Positions 12,220-23,714 of a stretch of 64,000 nucleotides of DNA are shown here, one piece after another. The notes under the pieces are model-generated. The model was not told where the DNA came from, made no database searches, and saw only the letters and a list, made by a program, of their open reading frames with translations. How positions within the stretch are numbered: the first letter of the stretch is position 1; every line of letters starts with the position of its first letter. The stretch comes from Zhengitettix transpicula (taxonomy: Eukaryota; Arthropoda; Insecta; Orthoptera; Tetrigidae), in contig CM073590.1 in NCBI GenBank assembly GCA_037074705.1, positions 116,544,600 through 116,608,599 on the forward strand. The letters are read 5' to 3'. The position numbers were made by a program, and so were the translations under genes.

Positions 12220-12320
12220 CGGGATATTGACCTGTCTGGAAAACGACCCAACAGGATATTGACTCGTCGAGCAAACGTCAGTCGGTATAATATCGTCGGG
12301 TAAAATGACGAAAATAGTAA
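12220..12320 (-). repeat. CCCGACGAAATTATCCCG-type dispersed repeat, copy 1
   Basis: On the minus strand this reads as short related phrases: TTACCCGACGATATTATACC, GACTGACGTTTGC, then ATATCCTGTTGGGTCG. The plus strand at 31,620-31,690 carries the same series (CCCGACGAAATTATCCCGAT, then TGGCGTTTACCGG). Both look like small arrays of a ~30-base degenerate unit. No protein or termini are recognised. Confidence 0.5.
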
Positions 12321-12589
12321 TTTTTTAAATAAATTACATATCGAGTGTGTGGTCACCTGAGCACCTCCATTTCGCGCCCATCTTTCTCATTTGCACTGAC
12401 ACGTTAATTTATTATGCAACATAGACGAACTTTGTCGCTACTCGCATAAATGAATAATAATATAGAAATGTCTGGCGATTTACATTTCTGTACGGTCGCC
12501 CTACTTTCGTGGAAATAGTGCGTGATATAACGGCATAGTCTTCGGCACGGCAGTAGGACGTTGACCAGCAAATATTGAACTTACGTCAG

Positions 12590-12780
12590 ACGAGACAACT
12601 TTCCATTAATCCAGCGATCAGGTCGTTGGCCCACTCGAGGGAAAGTCAGCCTTACTCGCCTTGACCATGGTGCGTCCGCGAAACCCGACCAGAGCAACGA
12701 ACGCAGCAGGACGAATAGCTTCAGGCAGCTTGAACCTGGTATCCAGAACAGCAATTGTAACAGCATTTAAATTTATTTTA
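12590..12780. other. GC-balanced patch, unassigned
   Basis: This stretch is clearly richer in G and C than its flanks. Both strands have ~60-70-codon open frames as a result (for example RNPTRATNAAGRIASG on plus). I recognise no family, and neither frame has clear splice context. It could be an exon fragment or part of a repeat. Confidence 0.2.
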
Positions 12781-12866
12781 TGTAGATATCGCGTAATAAA
12801 TTTGTGTGGAAACTTATTATCTGCCCAAGTCTACCAATGTATTAATTATCCCTGTGAACGGACATA

Positions 12867-13354
12867 TTTTTTTTAGACCAACAGGCCACATGAGGGTAAT
12901 CCATATGGTGGCAACTACCCTTTAATAGCATAGAAAGGGATTGAAAAGGGGGATGCGGAAGAGAATAGGAAGGTAGCCAAAGGTTAACTACGGCCCACGG
13001 GCTATAGTGTAAGGATCCTACCCGGCATTCGCCAATAAAGTGATGCAGGGAAAGCCTAGAAAACCTGCATCAGGTAGGTCGGGCATTGTTACGAGTCCCA
13101 CGTCCTTCCGATGGCGGGAGAGAGGTTTGATGTGGGGGCGCAGCATTCCCTTCTCCATGTTTCGACCAGTTTAGGAGGCAGCTGGCCGATTGCTCCAATG
13201 TGAATAGCGGACAACTCTTACCGTATGCCCAGGGTCTGTGACCCCTGAACATACACCTCTCAAAACAGGTCAAGGTGCCCCGGCTTGTGGGAACCGTAGT
13301 TCAAAAACGGAGTGAGTAAAGTGCATCCCCACAGGTAGCCCTCTCCGTCTCTCC
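12867..13354 (-). repeat. 485-bp repeat, copy B (near full length, T-run at 12,867)
   Basis: Full-length-type copy. A T-run at about 12,867-12,874 is the poly(A) tail on the opposite strand. The element continues through TGGCAACTACCC, GTAGGTCGGGCATTG and CCAGTTTAGGAGGCAGCTGG to a 5' end near CTCTCCGTCTCTCC at 13,354. It has many small indels relative to copies C and D, so it is older. I found no convincing target-site duplication by eye. Confidence 0.8.
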
Positions 13355-15960
13355 AGAAAGGTTCACATTACGGACATCTTTATTCATATTTCACGTATGA
13401 AGCACTCACTACGTTATTTAACTTAAACTTAATCCTCAGTTTTTTTTCTATGGACTTTCAATTGTGTTCATTGAAGACGTAAATTCATTGATGATTCAAA
13501 TTGATAATATGATCTATGTTTCGCAGATCCTTGTTTCACGAAACGGACAATAAACGTTGAATAAAATTTATTTACTATTTTAACATGGAATATGTTTTTA
13601 TTTATGACTGCGGACATTTCAACAATTTGCATATTTTTAATTCTAAACAAATTCCTTAGGTACTTTTCGCCAGGTTAGCGGCGTGGAGCCGTGGATCCCA
13701 TTGTTCCAGGAACACTTTATGCAATCTTCTTCGTCGCTGATCAGTTGCGGTCGCAACGCTTCTGAGTTTCTAGTCAATACACGGCAGCAATTATTGTTAC
13801 ATTCCTTGGAAGCAAAACCGTAGTACACGATGCTTTATATATCCCACCTGGATCATAACACAATTTTTATAAATACACACAAATATTTGTATATTCTTCT
13901 TAGTACTTTCCTTTTTACGATTTTCGTACCATTTTTCATGACCGGTAACAAATTTGAAAAGGCCAATGTTGATGACTAGCTAATTGGTGACGAACAAATA
14001 ATACAAACGTGAACACCCACTGAATTTTTATTCTTTCACCAAAGCTTTATGTTGTTTTTTTCACCTTCCGGATGGAATGCAAATGTCGTGTGGTGGATAC
14101 CGGACTACAATTAAGTTGCTCAGACACTTCTTCAAGACTCGGTAGCCTACCTTATTGTCCGGAAACACACAAATAAAAGTTGCGATCATTTTTCGTTTTG
14201 AACTTACGCCACTGTAATCCTTCCCGTAGACGATACAACCGTTTAAATTCGTCTACTTAATTTGGTCTCTTACTTAATATGTCTAAAATATGTTTTGTTT
14301 TCACTTAACAATTCATACATATTATTTAGTTCGAAGAAATCTAAATAACCTCACTAAATGCGCAATTTTAATAACAATTAACAATACGAAAACAAGCAAC
14401 GTAATATGTATTACATAAATGATACCGAATTTTAATGGGGATATGAATAATTTAATAAAAGTCTTCCTTAATTCAAAGAGCTTTAAAAATTATAATAGAT
14501 TTTTCTAAACCTCAAAAATAACTTTTGTTCTTGAATTCAAAGACTAATTCATATAGGAAATTTCAATTCAATCACTTATTGTGAGTTTCAAATTTTTAAA
14601 GAAGAAAAATCGAATTTAGGATCTCGTAAAACAAATTAAATAAACGATCAAATGGACCGTAGCTGCATTAGCTTTCACAAATATTTATTTTATCCTTAAT
14701 TATTTACTATATTATTACGTCCAGTATATATGATCACATCATTAGCTATTGCAACTCACATATCAGGGTGTATCCTTCATAAGTCTCTCTCCCTATGTGT
14801 GTGTGTACTATTAAGCTTTCCCAACTTACTATCTCCAGTTCCCGCATTAATATTTATAATCTCTTGACACTTTCAATTTTTAGCTGACATGGTTTATCTA
14901 CCAAGATCAGGTTCCGAAACACTTCCTCGGCTGTGATAAACTAGGATAATATCAAATTCTCTTTTTTGACACCGTTTACTGAACTTCAAATTCTTTTTAT
15001 CTTCATTCGTTTACATAAAGTGTCCTGGATATTTTGTATGAGGTCAGTGCCTGAGATTTTCCTGAATAGCGTCTGCCAGGCTGGAGTCTGAACTCCTTTT
15101 CTCTGTAGCGAAGGATCTGGTGCGTCTGGGTGGCGCCACTTTACTACCTGAGAAAATCGCCGTCTCGCTGTTTCTAGCCTCTGAAAATTTACTGTACGTC
15201 GTCGCTCTGTCACACAGTTAAATCCACTTGCTGCGTAATTGTAGTTTAAATGAAAAAAAAATGAGACAAATACGAGCTTTAAAAAGGTTCATTTCCCAGA
15301 CATTTTTAATCATCAACATATGTAACATATCATCTTTACTCTCTTTAAAGTGAAATAATTCAATACGCGACTTGTTCAAGCTCTTTAAAACTTTCTTTCC
15401 CTTAAATATACATACAGATATATGTTAGTTGTTAGTAGATTATTTTAGATTCTCTAGCGGTTTTCATTGTAAACCTAGCTTCTAGGTGATTTGTCGTTTA
15501 TGATTTTTCGTAACGCAAATCTGTGACTTCTTCTGATGTAGCTTGTTGGTTTCTTGTTCTTTTTAGCATGCATACTCTACGTCAGAAAAATTGAGTGACT
15601 TTTCCTGTAATTCAACAAGCGATATATTTTGGTACGGGATTCATATTCGACTATTATTTGTTATGAAAGAAAATAGCTCCTCCAATAACAAGAGGTCTAA
15701 CAATCAATGAACTTTTCACACAGTTTGTCAATTAGAATATTCATTTGCCCTTATTCCAAGTATAAGCATCATTAATACCCGGAAAATACTACCATTAACT
15801 TAGAAAATACTGTGGTCTACAACATATGAATTGCGAGTCTTGGTCTAATTTATGTGTTGTTAAGAATTAAATCTAAACTAAATATAGTCAAAAATAATAT
15901 ATCTATTATAAATCAATGAACAGATAAAATTCAGAAATAATTTATTAATAATAAAATCAT
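13355..15960. other. Gene-free region with two weak exon-like frames
   Basis: The area is mostly AT-rich unique DNA. Two minus-strand frames are less AT-biased. One, at 13,643-13,828, contains SEALRPQLISDEEDCIKCSW. The other, at 14,986-15,213, contains VVKWRHPDAPDPSLQRKG and follows two possible acceptors (TTTTCAG and TTTTCTCAG read on the minus strand). I recognise neither and see no matching exons, so I do not call genes. Confidence 0.25.
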
Positions 15961-15970
15961 ACAGATTAAT

Positions 15971-16003
15971 ACAACGTTTCGACCCTACTATAGGACTTCA
16001 TGA
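15971..16003 (-). ncRNA. Hammerhead-ribozyme-like motif H2 (degenerate)
   Basis: On the minus strand the motif reads ATGAAG, then CCTATAGTAGG, then GTCGAAACGTTGTA. CCTA-TAG-TAGG forms a helix-II-like hairpin in front of the invariant GAAA. ACG and UGU around the short loop give a minimal helix III, and the cleavage triplet would be GUA. The 5' core is imperfect (CATGAAG rather than CTGANGA). The DNA downstream resembles that after motif H1 (a TTTTATTATTAATAAATTATTTCTG-like stretch), so both derive from one repeat family, most likely Penelope-like pLTRs, which are known to carry minimal type-I hammerheads. Confidence 0.45.
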
Positions 16004-16009
16004 AATGTA

Positions 16010-18060
16010 CAATTAATCTAAAAATAATTTTCATACATTGCTAAATTCTTCTATAAATTTTTGATAAATATTGAAGTTATATAAATAAATTTTTAATAGA
16101 ATTTTGATACATTTACAATTATTTTCAAGTCAGATAAATATATTAATTAATATCTTAAATAATCATCAATTGTGAATGGTATTTGAATAAATCGATGATT
16201 AAATGCGCATTACATCTCTTATCGGTTTAAAGGTAATTTGTAAAGTATCAACAACTGAAATTTCTCAAGTTTTGCTTGTTGAGTTAACTGTCTTGCATTC
16301 AGGGATTTTTACTGCCTTTTAAAATTATTCTTTTAAATTATCTATTGTCTGAAATTTTCAAATCCTCTTCACTTTCTTTCTGATAAGTATATTTATAGAA
16401 GTAATGTATCAGGTTTTTCACACTTTCCATCCGGCTTTGTGTATATTTTCGATAATTGATTTTAAGTTTATTCTCCCAGTAGATTAATTAAAAGGGCCTG
16501 CCGATATTTATACATGTCTGGGAGATTTGCCGTTATAAATTGTTTATATATAAATATATTGCGTTATTTCTAAAAACTTTAAATATGGTACGGGTACATA
16601 GTTTTTAATAAATTCATTTAATTTGTTGATTTATAAATTACAGTCTATTTAAGAATAATTTGTATGACTCATATAATTTTAACAAACTTAAAAGACTGTT
16701 CTTCATCAGGATCTTTGTTAGTATTGTATAAGGAAAAGTGAAAATCAGTGAGAATATGATTTAGTAACACAAATATATATACTTGAATTGTCCAAACTTA
16801 ACGTCGAAGGATGGAGTCTTCAAACGATACCTTGCGGAAGAGCTACAGTAGCCAATGTACACACAGAAGTCGGTCTGAATTTCTTCTCACATCCCGACAA
16901 TCGAACGTTTTTTAGAAAGGTGACTTCATTCCTCTTGTGGTCATAATCCAATTGCCGTTTTGAAACCATAATTTCCTTCCCTAACAGTTCTCCAAACAAT
17001 CAAAATGTTGGGGTTGGTGAAGAAACTAGGACTCTTTCATGCACAAATGTTAGTGGTTAATTTTTTTTTCGGCGGTGGTGTTTCTCAGTGATACCTAAGT
17101 ATACACCTGCTCTGCGTTACGGGAATTCCGAATAAATATTTCACGGACTCATGATGACTGATATAAAATAAAATAAAAATTTATTTAATTATCACGTTTG
17201 ACCAATCGTGTCAGATTTGCGACACCATCCAACGTTTCCGCGGATAATAGCGGCAAAGAATCCGAAAAATCTTGCGTTCATTAATAAAAAAAATTTAATA
17301 TTCATTCCAGAAATTAATTTGGTTGTAACAATATAGATATAGGACACCTGTATTAACCACTGATGCATTAATATTGATCATATAAATGTTTTATTAATTT
17401 TTTCATTCTGCCAAATTACTGTACAGTATATTATTTGTTTTATTTCGATGTACTCTGTACAAAATTTGGATTTCAATGAATCTATTTTATTAATTTATTA
17501 TATTCGAATATTTCAATTAAATAATAAATTTGAAACCTTATTTTGGCCTATTAATGAATAATTTTTGTAAAAGCATATTATTCAGGAAAAAATAATTTTT
17601 ATTAAAAAATTTACTAACGACGGCAACTCAAATTTTTGATTATTTTGAATTTTATTAAACAAAAACTGTGTAACAATATTCCGGTCTATTAAGAAATTAT
17701 AGAAAAATAACCTATTTAACGGAAGATACTATTCATAAATGTGTATTCAACAGTCTATATAAATATATGAACTTAATGAAAAAATATATAAAAAACGTCA
17801 GAATTAGATGAAGAATTTCTTATCTTCGAAGGATTTTTCCTTAATGAGATGATTATATATATATATATATATAAAATTAAATATGCACCTTTAATTTAAT
17901 ATAAAACTGTAAATATAGAAGTATAAATATTTATTGTATTTTTAAAGGTATTATATTTTTCGTATTCCTTCTATTTAATTCAAAGTTACTACATACTATA
18001 AAATTGCATGATGCTTAAATATTTAATTTTTTTCGATTTAACTTATGTTAGCGAATGACT
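16010..18060. other. Gene-free AT-rich region
   Basis: No exon is recognised. The minus strand at 16,680-16,700 reads GATCCTGATGAAGAACAGTC, resembling the 5' half of the hammerhead-type motif but lacking a GAAAC half. A (TA)n tract lies at 17,853-17,873. The interval 17,280-18,040 is extremely AT-rich with no structure I can name. Confidence 0.4.
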
Positions 18061-18119
18061 TGCTTGTACTAAATAGTAGGATAATTTTCAAAGATCGAAG
18101 GCTTTCACGGTGTATTTGT

Positions 18120-18219
18120 TTCCACCCGGGTAATATAGTGATTGTAACGCGACGTCTTGACGGCTGTGCATTTGGTCGTCGAAACGTCGCGTTACAATCG
18201 CTGTTTTACCCGGGTGGAA
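18120..18219. repeat. ~100-bp palindrome with ~44-bp arms
   Basis: The left arm (18,120-18,163) begins TTCCACCCGGGTAATATAGT and continues GATTGTAACGCGACGTC. The right arm (18,175-18,219) is its near-perfect reverse complement, ending TTTTACCCGGGTGGAA. The loop is about 11 bases. Weaker pairing may extend outward to about 18,070 and 18,265. The arms are GC-rich in a very AT-rich surround. It could be a fold-back element or MITE. It also carries CGTCGAAACGTCGCGTT, similar to the 3' half of hammerhead fossil H3. Confidence 0.85.
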
Positions 18220-18269
18220 TCCCGAGGACTTTTTCTTCGAGAATAATTTTAATTTATATTTGGAAAAGA

Positions 18270-20798
18270 GATTAATTGCATGTGATTTAGCAATGTTTTG
18301 CTGTTGTAAATCTTTAACATTCATATCTTAACGTTCATTTTTCCTATCTAATTGTAACGGAATTAACAAATAATGTAATCATGAGATTGAAAAATATTTA
18401 TTTATTTGTAGGTATTACACAGACTTTTGTCCAATTATATATTTTTAAAATGAATTTGCTACAATGATTATGATTACATTTTTACATAATAATTTAATGT
18501 TAGAAACAAGGAAATAATCTATAAGTACGAATTATCATTACAATAATATACAATAATTTATCATGTACCATGTAAAATATAATATAATAGGAGACACCAT
18601 AACAACTGTGAAACAGAATATAATAAAGCATAACAATATAATAATACGTAATGTAATTTGGTAATATAATATGTTTTGATTATATATAAGTATTCCTAGT
18701 TTGTAGACGTAAGATGAAGGGTGTGAAATAATTATTATCTGGGATTTAAGTAAATCAGATTTTCCACATTTGTTTCTTTATGAGCTGAGAGGGGATAGTT
18801 CCGTTCCTGAAGTAGCCATCCAAGTTACCGAACGTGAATCGTGGCATGGAGAGTCAATTTTCATATAAGTGACAGGTGATTCTTTGCCATGTGATCTTAC
18901 GGATGTAATAAACGACATCACGTTGTCCGCATGTCGCCACGGGTTATTCGCGTGCTCTCAGCATCCGATAATGAATCACAAATCAGTTACGCTTCGCATC
19001 CCATCATAGTTCTCAGCATGCATAATTGCATATTTCAGGTTAATACGTGACGCATTCCACAACTGTTTTTGTAATCAGCCTCGTATATCTTTTAACTTAA
19101 AGAAAGGAATATGTGTGATTACTCAGATGTTTTACATATCACCTATCGATCTAGTAAACGTTATTTCTTGATTTACTGTACATGGTGAACTAAGTTTAAT
19201 CTGTAACTTTGAATGTTTAAGAATTAAATATAGTATTTATCATTTAAATGGCAAATAATATAGCACACTACAAAGATTCATGAGTCTGCTTAGTTACATA
19301 TTTTCAAAATTTATTTCACCTGGCTGTTAAAATCAAGCTGAACCACTCCTGAACAATATAAACAACCTGATACAATCATATCCCAAAGACAAGTAATAAT
19401 AATAAATAATTATAAACGTCTACGCCTTTAACCCACACTTAAAATTAATTATTAAAAGAACCCCAATCGCAAAGCCCATGCTGCAGAAGGCCTCTGGTCC
19501 TATAAATGGAAATAATTCAGGTCTCTATGTATCGGAGACATCACGATGAACCTCACTTGTCCATATGAGAAAGGTTAGTAGTGAATGTACTAGGCATTTT
19601 CCACTGACTAGAACATTTTTGGTTCAATAAAAATGTAAGTAATATCAGACACAAGAATCGCTTTACCGAATATATGCTTAATAATCATTCATGTGATTTT
19701 CTTCAAGAATATAAAATTTATATTAAAAATACTGATAATTGATCATTTGATAATATTAGAATTAATCAAGTTTGTTTAATTCAGTCAAACTTAAAATAAA
19801 AAACTAATCCTTTGGTTTGAAAATCTTAAATTTTGAATTTTAATGTGAATTTGGCAATTTTTCATATTTAAATTCAACTTGTCCAAAAATTATTTGATTC
19901 CTGGAGGAATTGTCAAATCATGTGAGTATCGGTTTCCAGCCAGTACTGCCTATTTTACGGAAAATAGTAAAACTTAAAGTCTACCGACAAAAAATCTTAT
20001 CTGCCTCAAATATAGAACATAGTAAAAATTTCAATATATTCAGAATCGCCAAAATTTTAAATACTCCTAGATTAAATTTTTATTTGAATTTGATGATTAA
20101 AAACATTATGGTTAATACTAAAATTAATAATATTCTTGTTTCAAAATTCATTAATGAAATATTGTTTTATTTTTAATTAAGTGTCAGTTGATATTAAAGT
20201 AAAGTACACAAATTGTTTATAAAATAGAGTATTTCAAACAATCTGTAAAGGTAATGTAGAACGTAGAACAAAAACTGTCACTTGTTGGATTTATTGTTTC
20301 GTACTTTTGCGTATCTGTCCGCATTTAGAATCGTATTTTGAAAAGGACAGCATCATAAAACAGACAAATTTATATTAGTTATATCTCTTTTAAAATTTAA
20401 TTTTGAAAACTTGTATAATTTATACAACAATATAAAATGATTACCATTACAATCTGTTTGACAAACTGAGACATTCTTGAAAGTTTTATTTTCACGTCTT
20501 AAACATCAAATTTACTCTAGCAGTGTGTTAGTTTCACTAAAAATATTCCTTTCTAATATTAGAATCTATTTCATTAAATTTTACTCAAGCTGTCTTTTGG
20601 CGACTTCCGAAATCGTCACGAGGTGATGATTCGGAATAAGTATACTAATTATGTAAGATATTTATTTTACTTTGCAATAATTAAAACATGCCTAAACGTC
20701 CATTAGTTTTCTTAGCATTTCATAGATTAGCAACAGTGTTATTGATTTTACGAAGTGAAGAAACAAGAAATGGGTTTGAGATCGCAAACCCCAGTTCA
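18270..20798. other. Gene-free region with one enhancer-like unique patch
   Basis: Mostly AT-rich DNA. About 18,790-19,060 is GC-balanced and non-repetitive, with no open frame (for example CGTTGTCCGCATGTCGCCAC), so it resembles the patch at 1,640-2,000. Around 19,640-20,180 a plus-strand translation with interruptions contains NRFTEYMLNNHSCDFLQEYK. That is weakly like the helix of Penelope GIY-YIG domains, but too weak to annotate as a gene. Confidence 0.3.
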
Positions 20799-21290
20799 TT
20801 TTTTTTGGGTGTAGACAGGCTATTTATAGGGTAATCCGCATAGTGGCAACTCCCCTTTTATAGCATAGGAAAGGGATTTGAAAGGGGGGATGTGGAAGGG
20901 TAGAGGAAGGTAGCCAAGAGTTAACTAGGGCCCCCGGGCTATATTTTAAGGATCCTACCCGGCATTCGCCTAAAGCAATGCATGACAAGCCCTAGAAAAA
21001 CCTGCATCAGGTAGGTCGGGCATTGGGTACTTGTCCCACGCCCTTCCGATAGCGGGAGAGGAGTTTGCTGTGGGGACGCAGCATTCCCTTCTCCGTGCCT
21101 CGGCCTGTTTAGGAGGCAGTTGACCGACTATTACAATGGGAATAGCGGACAACTCTTACCGTATGACCAAGGTCTGTGACCCCGGAACATACACCTCTCA
21201 GAACAGGCCGAGGTGCCTCGGCTTGTGAGAACCATAGTTCAAAAATGGAGAGGAAAAGGCATCCCCAAAGGTAGCCCCTTCGAATCTCTG
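20799..21290 (-). repeat. 485-bp repeat, copy C (full length, T-run at 20,799)
   Basis: A complete-type copy. The T-run at 20,799-20,806 abuts GGGTGTAGACAGGC, and the element ends near CCCCTTCGAATCTCTG at about 21,289. It is closest to copy D in sequence. A minus-strand frame at 20,970-21,152 shares IVGQLPP and SPAIGRAWDKYPMPDLPDAG with frames in copies A and D. That may be a real but short ORF tail, or a conserved non-coding sequence that happens to be open. Confidence 0.85.
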
Positions 21291-21299
21291 AGTTGTGAA

Positions 21300-22387
21300 G
21301 TTTTTTGACGCTACCAGTTCGCGTAGTTCAAGTAAGAGGAAATTTTATTTCGCATCCTGATTATATTTTTATGCGTCCAGACATCTTTGTATCATCAGAT
21401 ATTTACGTGTATGATTATAATAGTGGTCGGCCAGAAGAAAGAAATTTACCATTTCGTTTTTATTTCAGAACTTGGTAAGCTGTTCACTAATATAACTTAG
21501 TATATTGTTTTTTCAGCTCATTTATGCAATCAACTCCGTAAAATAAACTTTTGTATCAGCTAAGGGTTATTTATTTCTAACAAAATTTTATACAGAATGC
21601 CATTTTATTTAGGATCAGTAAGTAATCGCTTGTATCTAAATGTACATGTAAAAGCAATTAGAAGAATTCGTGGAATTTTCCTTCGCCTTTTGGTAGATGT
21701 TTAGTCTTAACGACTTATTTAAATTTCTCCAATATTATTGCGTAATATTATCTACAGATTGTTTTTCAGTGTTCCAGACTATGGGAACCACGCCATGAGC
21801 AAACCCAAACCAATCCATGAATTTTCCAGCTTTTGGAACAGTTTCGGTTCAGTTCCAGCAGCTTTGACCAACTAATTGTAGGCCTACTGTTGATTCTACT
21901 GAAGAATAAAATAAATAATTCTCGTTTCATGAATAGTAATGAGGCGGCACAAAACTCAGTTGAATTCTGTTAAAAAATCCAAACACCGTTAAGAAAAGTT
22001 CGTTCGGGTACGTTTTCGTTTAGCGGTTAATATTACACAATTTTCATGTGGACACAATATACTTCTCTCAAGCCCACTTATTTTTAAACCAACGGTCTTT
22101 CAATCCTGCATTGTGGATTTCCAATTATTTATGATCGAACGAAGAGGATTCTGTAACAGTACAAATTGTACGTTCAGCTGCTTTTGAATTCAGCATCCCA
22201 CTTCTATACTGCTGAAACCGATGATAAAGGTTGTTTAGTGTTGAATGTAACCTATTTTAAAGCAATTATGGTTAAACATTCTATAACGAAGGGTTTTATA
22301 ATAATGATGAAAAATTCTGACATTCACAATAATGTAAATAAAAATTAATATAATATAAGTAAATATTCATTTCTAAAGTGTATATTA
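21300..22387. other. Gene-free region leading into hammerhead motif H1
   Basis: I see no gene. The plus-strand frame at 22,166-22,348 lies just upstream of hammerhead motif H1 where the end of a Penelope-like coding region would be expected. Its sequence (for example FYTAETDDKGCLVLNVTYF) is not recognisable as GIY-YIG. Confidence 0.3.
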
Positions 22388-22425
22388 AACCTGAAGAGGT
22401 CCTAACACAGGACGAAACGTCGTTT
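22388..22425 (+). ncRNA. Hammerhead-ribozyme-like motif H1
   Basis: The plus strand reads CTGAAGA (22,391-22,397, the CUGANGA core). Next come GTCC-TAACACA-GGAC (helix II: a 4-bp stem with a 7-nt loop plus one extra G at 22,398), the invariant GAAA (22,414-22,417) and ACGTCGTT, which can only make a very short helix III before a GUU triplet. A minimal helix III is characteristic of the hammerheads of Penelope-like elements and retrozymes, which are thought to work as dimers. All core bases except the extra G fit the consensus. Activity is inferred, not shown. The surrounding DNA (open AT-rich sequence, TAATAAAATTAATTTTCTG) matches the other motif copies. Confidence 0.6.
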
Positions 22426-22693
22426 ATTTAATGTTTTGATAATAAAATTAATTTTCTGACATAAGAAGGATTTGTTCGAATTTGTACTTATCCATTTTTC
22501 ACTCGACAAGCACACACATTTAGTCATCATCATTACAGCAATCAAACTTGGTCAAACGTTATATTGTGAGATCTAACTGATAATATTATTTTTGCAATCT
22601 GTGTACCTTATGGAGTACTTTCATAGTGTAGTTAAGTGTCCCTTACTTGATTGACACTTTGAGGAACCACTTGTAAATACAAAAAAAAACATT

Positions 22694-23130
22694 ATGGAGC
22701 GGTTTCAAACGAAGACTCTTCGTGCTGGTATGTACCTAATAGAATACTGTTAAATGAAACAGCGAAAAGGGAAATTCGAAACCACGCCAAAAGGTACAAA
22801 GACGGACTAAGTGCCCACCCAAACCAACTTGTACATAATCTAATGTCAGAAGAAGAAGAAGAACCTTGAAGACTGAAGAAACTCAAGCCATCAGACCTAC
22901 CAACACGTTTTAACTAAAAATTGTATAGATATATTCTTGTATATTAATGTAATCCTAACGAATCTTGTCCCTGATATGCATGTACATTATATGTATAAAT
23001 GTAGAGGGCTTAATGGAACATTCCTCCACAAAACTATCGTATTATTATTAAAATCTGTAAACATGCATATTAATTATTGCCTCTTGGGCAGATTGTAAAC
23101 AAATGGAGTTATAATAAAAAAAAATTAAGT
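22694..23130 (+). pseudogene. Jockey-clade LINE, 5'-truncated 3' end
   Basis: Reading in frame from 22,694, the translation gives CWYVPNRILLNETAKREIR, then HAKRYKDGLSAHPNQLVHNL, an acidic run, one in-frame TGA, then RLKKLKPSDLPTRFN and a stop near 22,914. The W-Y-V-x-N motif, the 'H-P-N-x-L-V' segment and the 'R-L-K-R-x-x-P-x-D-L' ending are hallmarks of the C-terminus of Jockey-type ORF2. A ~200-bp AT-rich 3' UTR follows and ends in AATAAAAAAAAA near 23,127. The copy is therefore truncated about 70 codons from its end, as expected for incomplete target-primed reverse transcription. Confidence 0.8.
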
Positions 23131-23439
23131 GTAAACATTGTAGGTACGAGAGAAAAATCCTGAAAAGATCATGTCCCGGCCGAATTTACACAAACGATTC
23201 AATAGTACTTGAAGCGAGACCAATGCACAATTATAATTTTTGGTTTCCAAAATTTGGTCGCCCTGAACATATAAGTGGCACTTTACTTTGCAGAGGAAGA
23301 TAATAATTTTTAATAAATTCTGTACTAAGGAATCCCGTTCCATTATCGTTACTTCACTATTTTTATTTACAGGACGAGAGACACATTATAGAATCGAAGC
23401 TTTACGACTTACTACAGACGCCCACTCAATTATGAATCA

Positions 23440-23700
23440 GGACTGGGAGGATGCGTGCAATGTCCCACAGCGGCCCACACGTGATGTGAGCCCCACGCCA
23501 CCCTAGGCCAGGCCAGCGACCACGAGACACGTGAGGACGTGTCGACGTCCGCCGAGACATCAGCTCCCCGGCGTGCACGACAACCGCCCCACACGTGTCT
23601 CTTTAAGTGGAGTGCCACGCTTCTCTCTGACTGAATATGAATGCTCTTCTGGAATACCATTATACTCGCAATCCTCACGCGACAACTCCGACGCAAAGAA
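23440..23700. promoter_or_regulatory. CpG-rich patch with three CACGTG E-boxes
   Basis: Within an AT-rich region this patch is strongly GC- and CpG-rich. It holds three palindromic CACGTG sites at 23,478-23,483, 23,528-23,533 and 23,592-23,597, several GCGTG/CACGC cores and the palindrome GGACGTGTCGACGTCC. CACGTG is the general bHLH (for example Myc/Max, CLOCK/CYCLE, USF) binding site. Overlapping frames on both strands are open because of base composition. A promoter or enhancer role is inference; no transcript or gene start is visible next to it. Confidence 0.35.
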
Positions 23701-23714
23701 GAAAGATCAGTGAC

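Noticed and set aside
16680..16700. Further hammerhead motif on the minus strand (CTGATGAAGAAC)
   Set aside because: Only a CTGATGA-like phrase is present; no helix II pairing and no GAAAC half follow.
18120..18219. Hammerhead ribozyme inside the 18.1-kb palindrome
   Set aside because: GAAAC and a long helix III can be drawn, but there is no helix I and the core reads CTTGACGG, so the consensus is not met.
19640..20176. Second GIY-YIG fragment
   Set aside because: Only a weak NRFTEYMLNNH-like resemblance with several stops; not enough to separate from chance.
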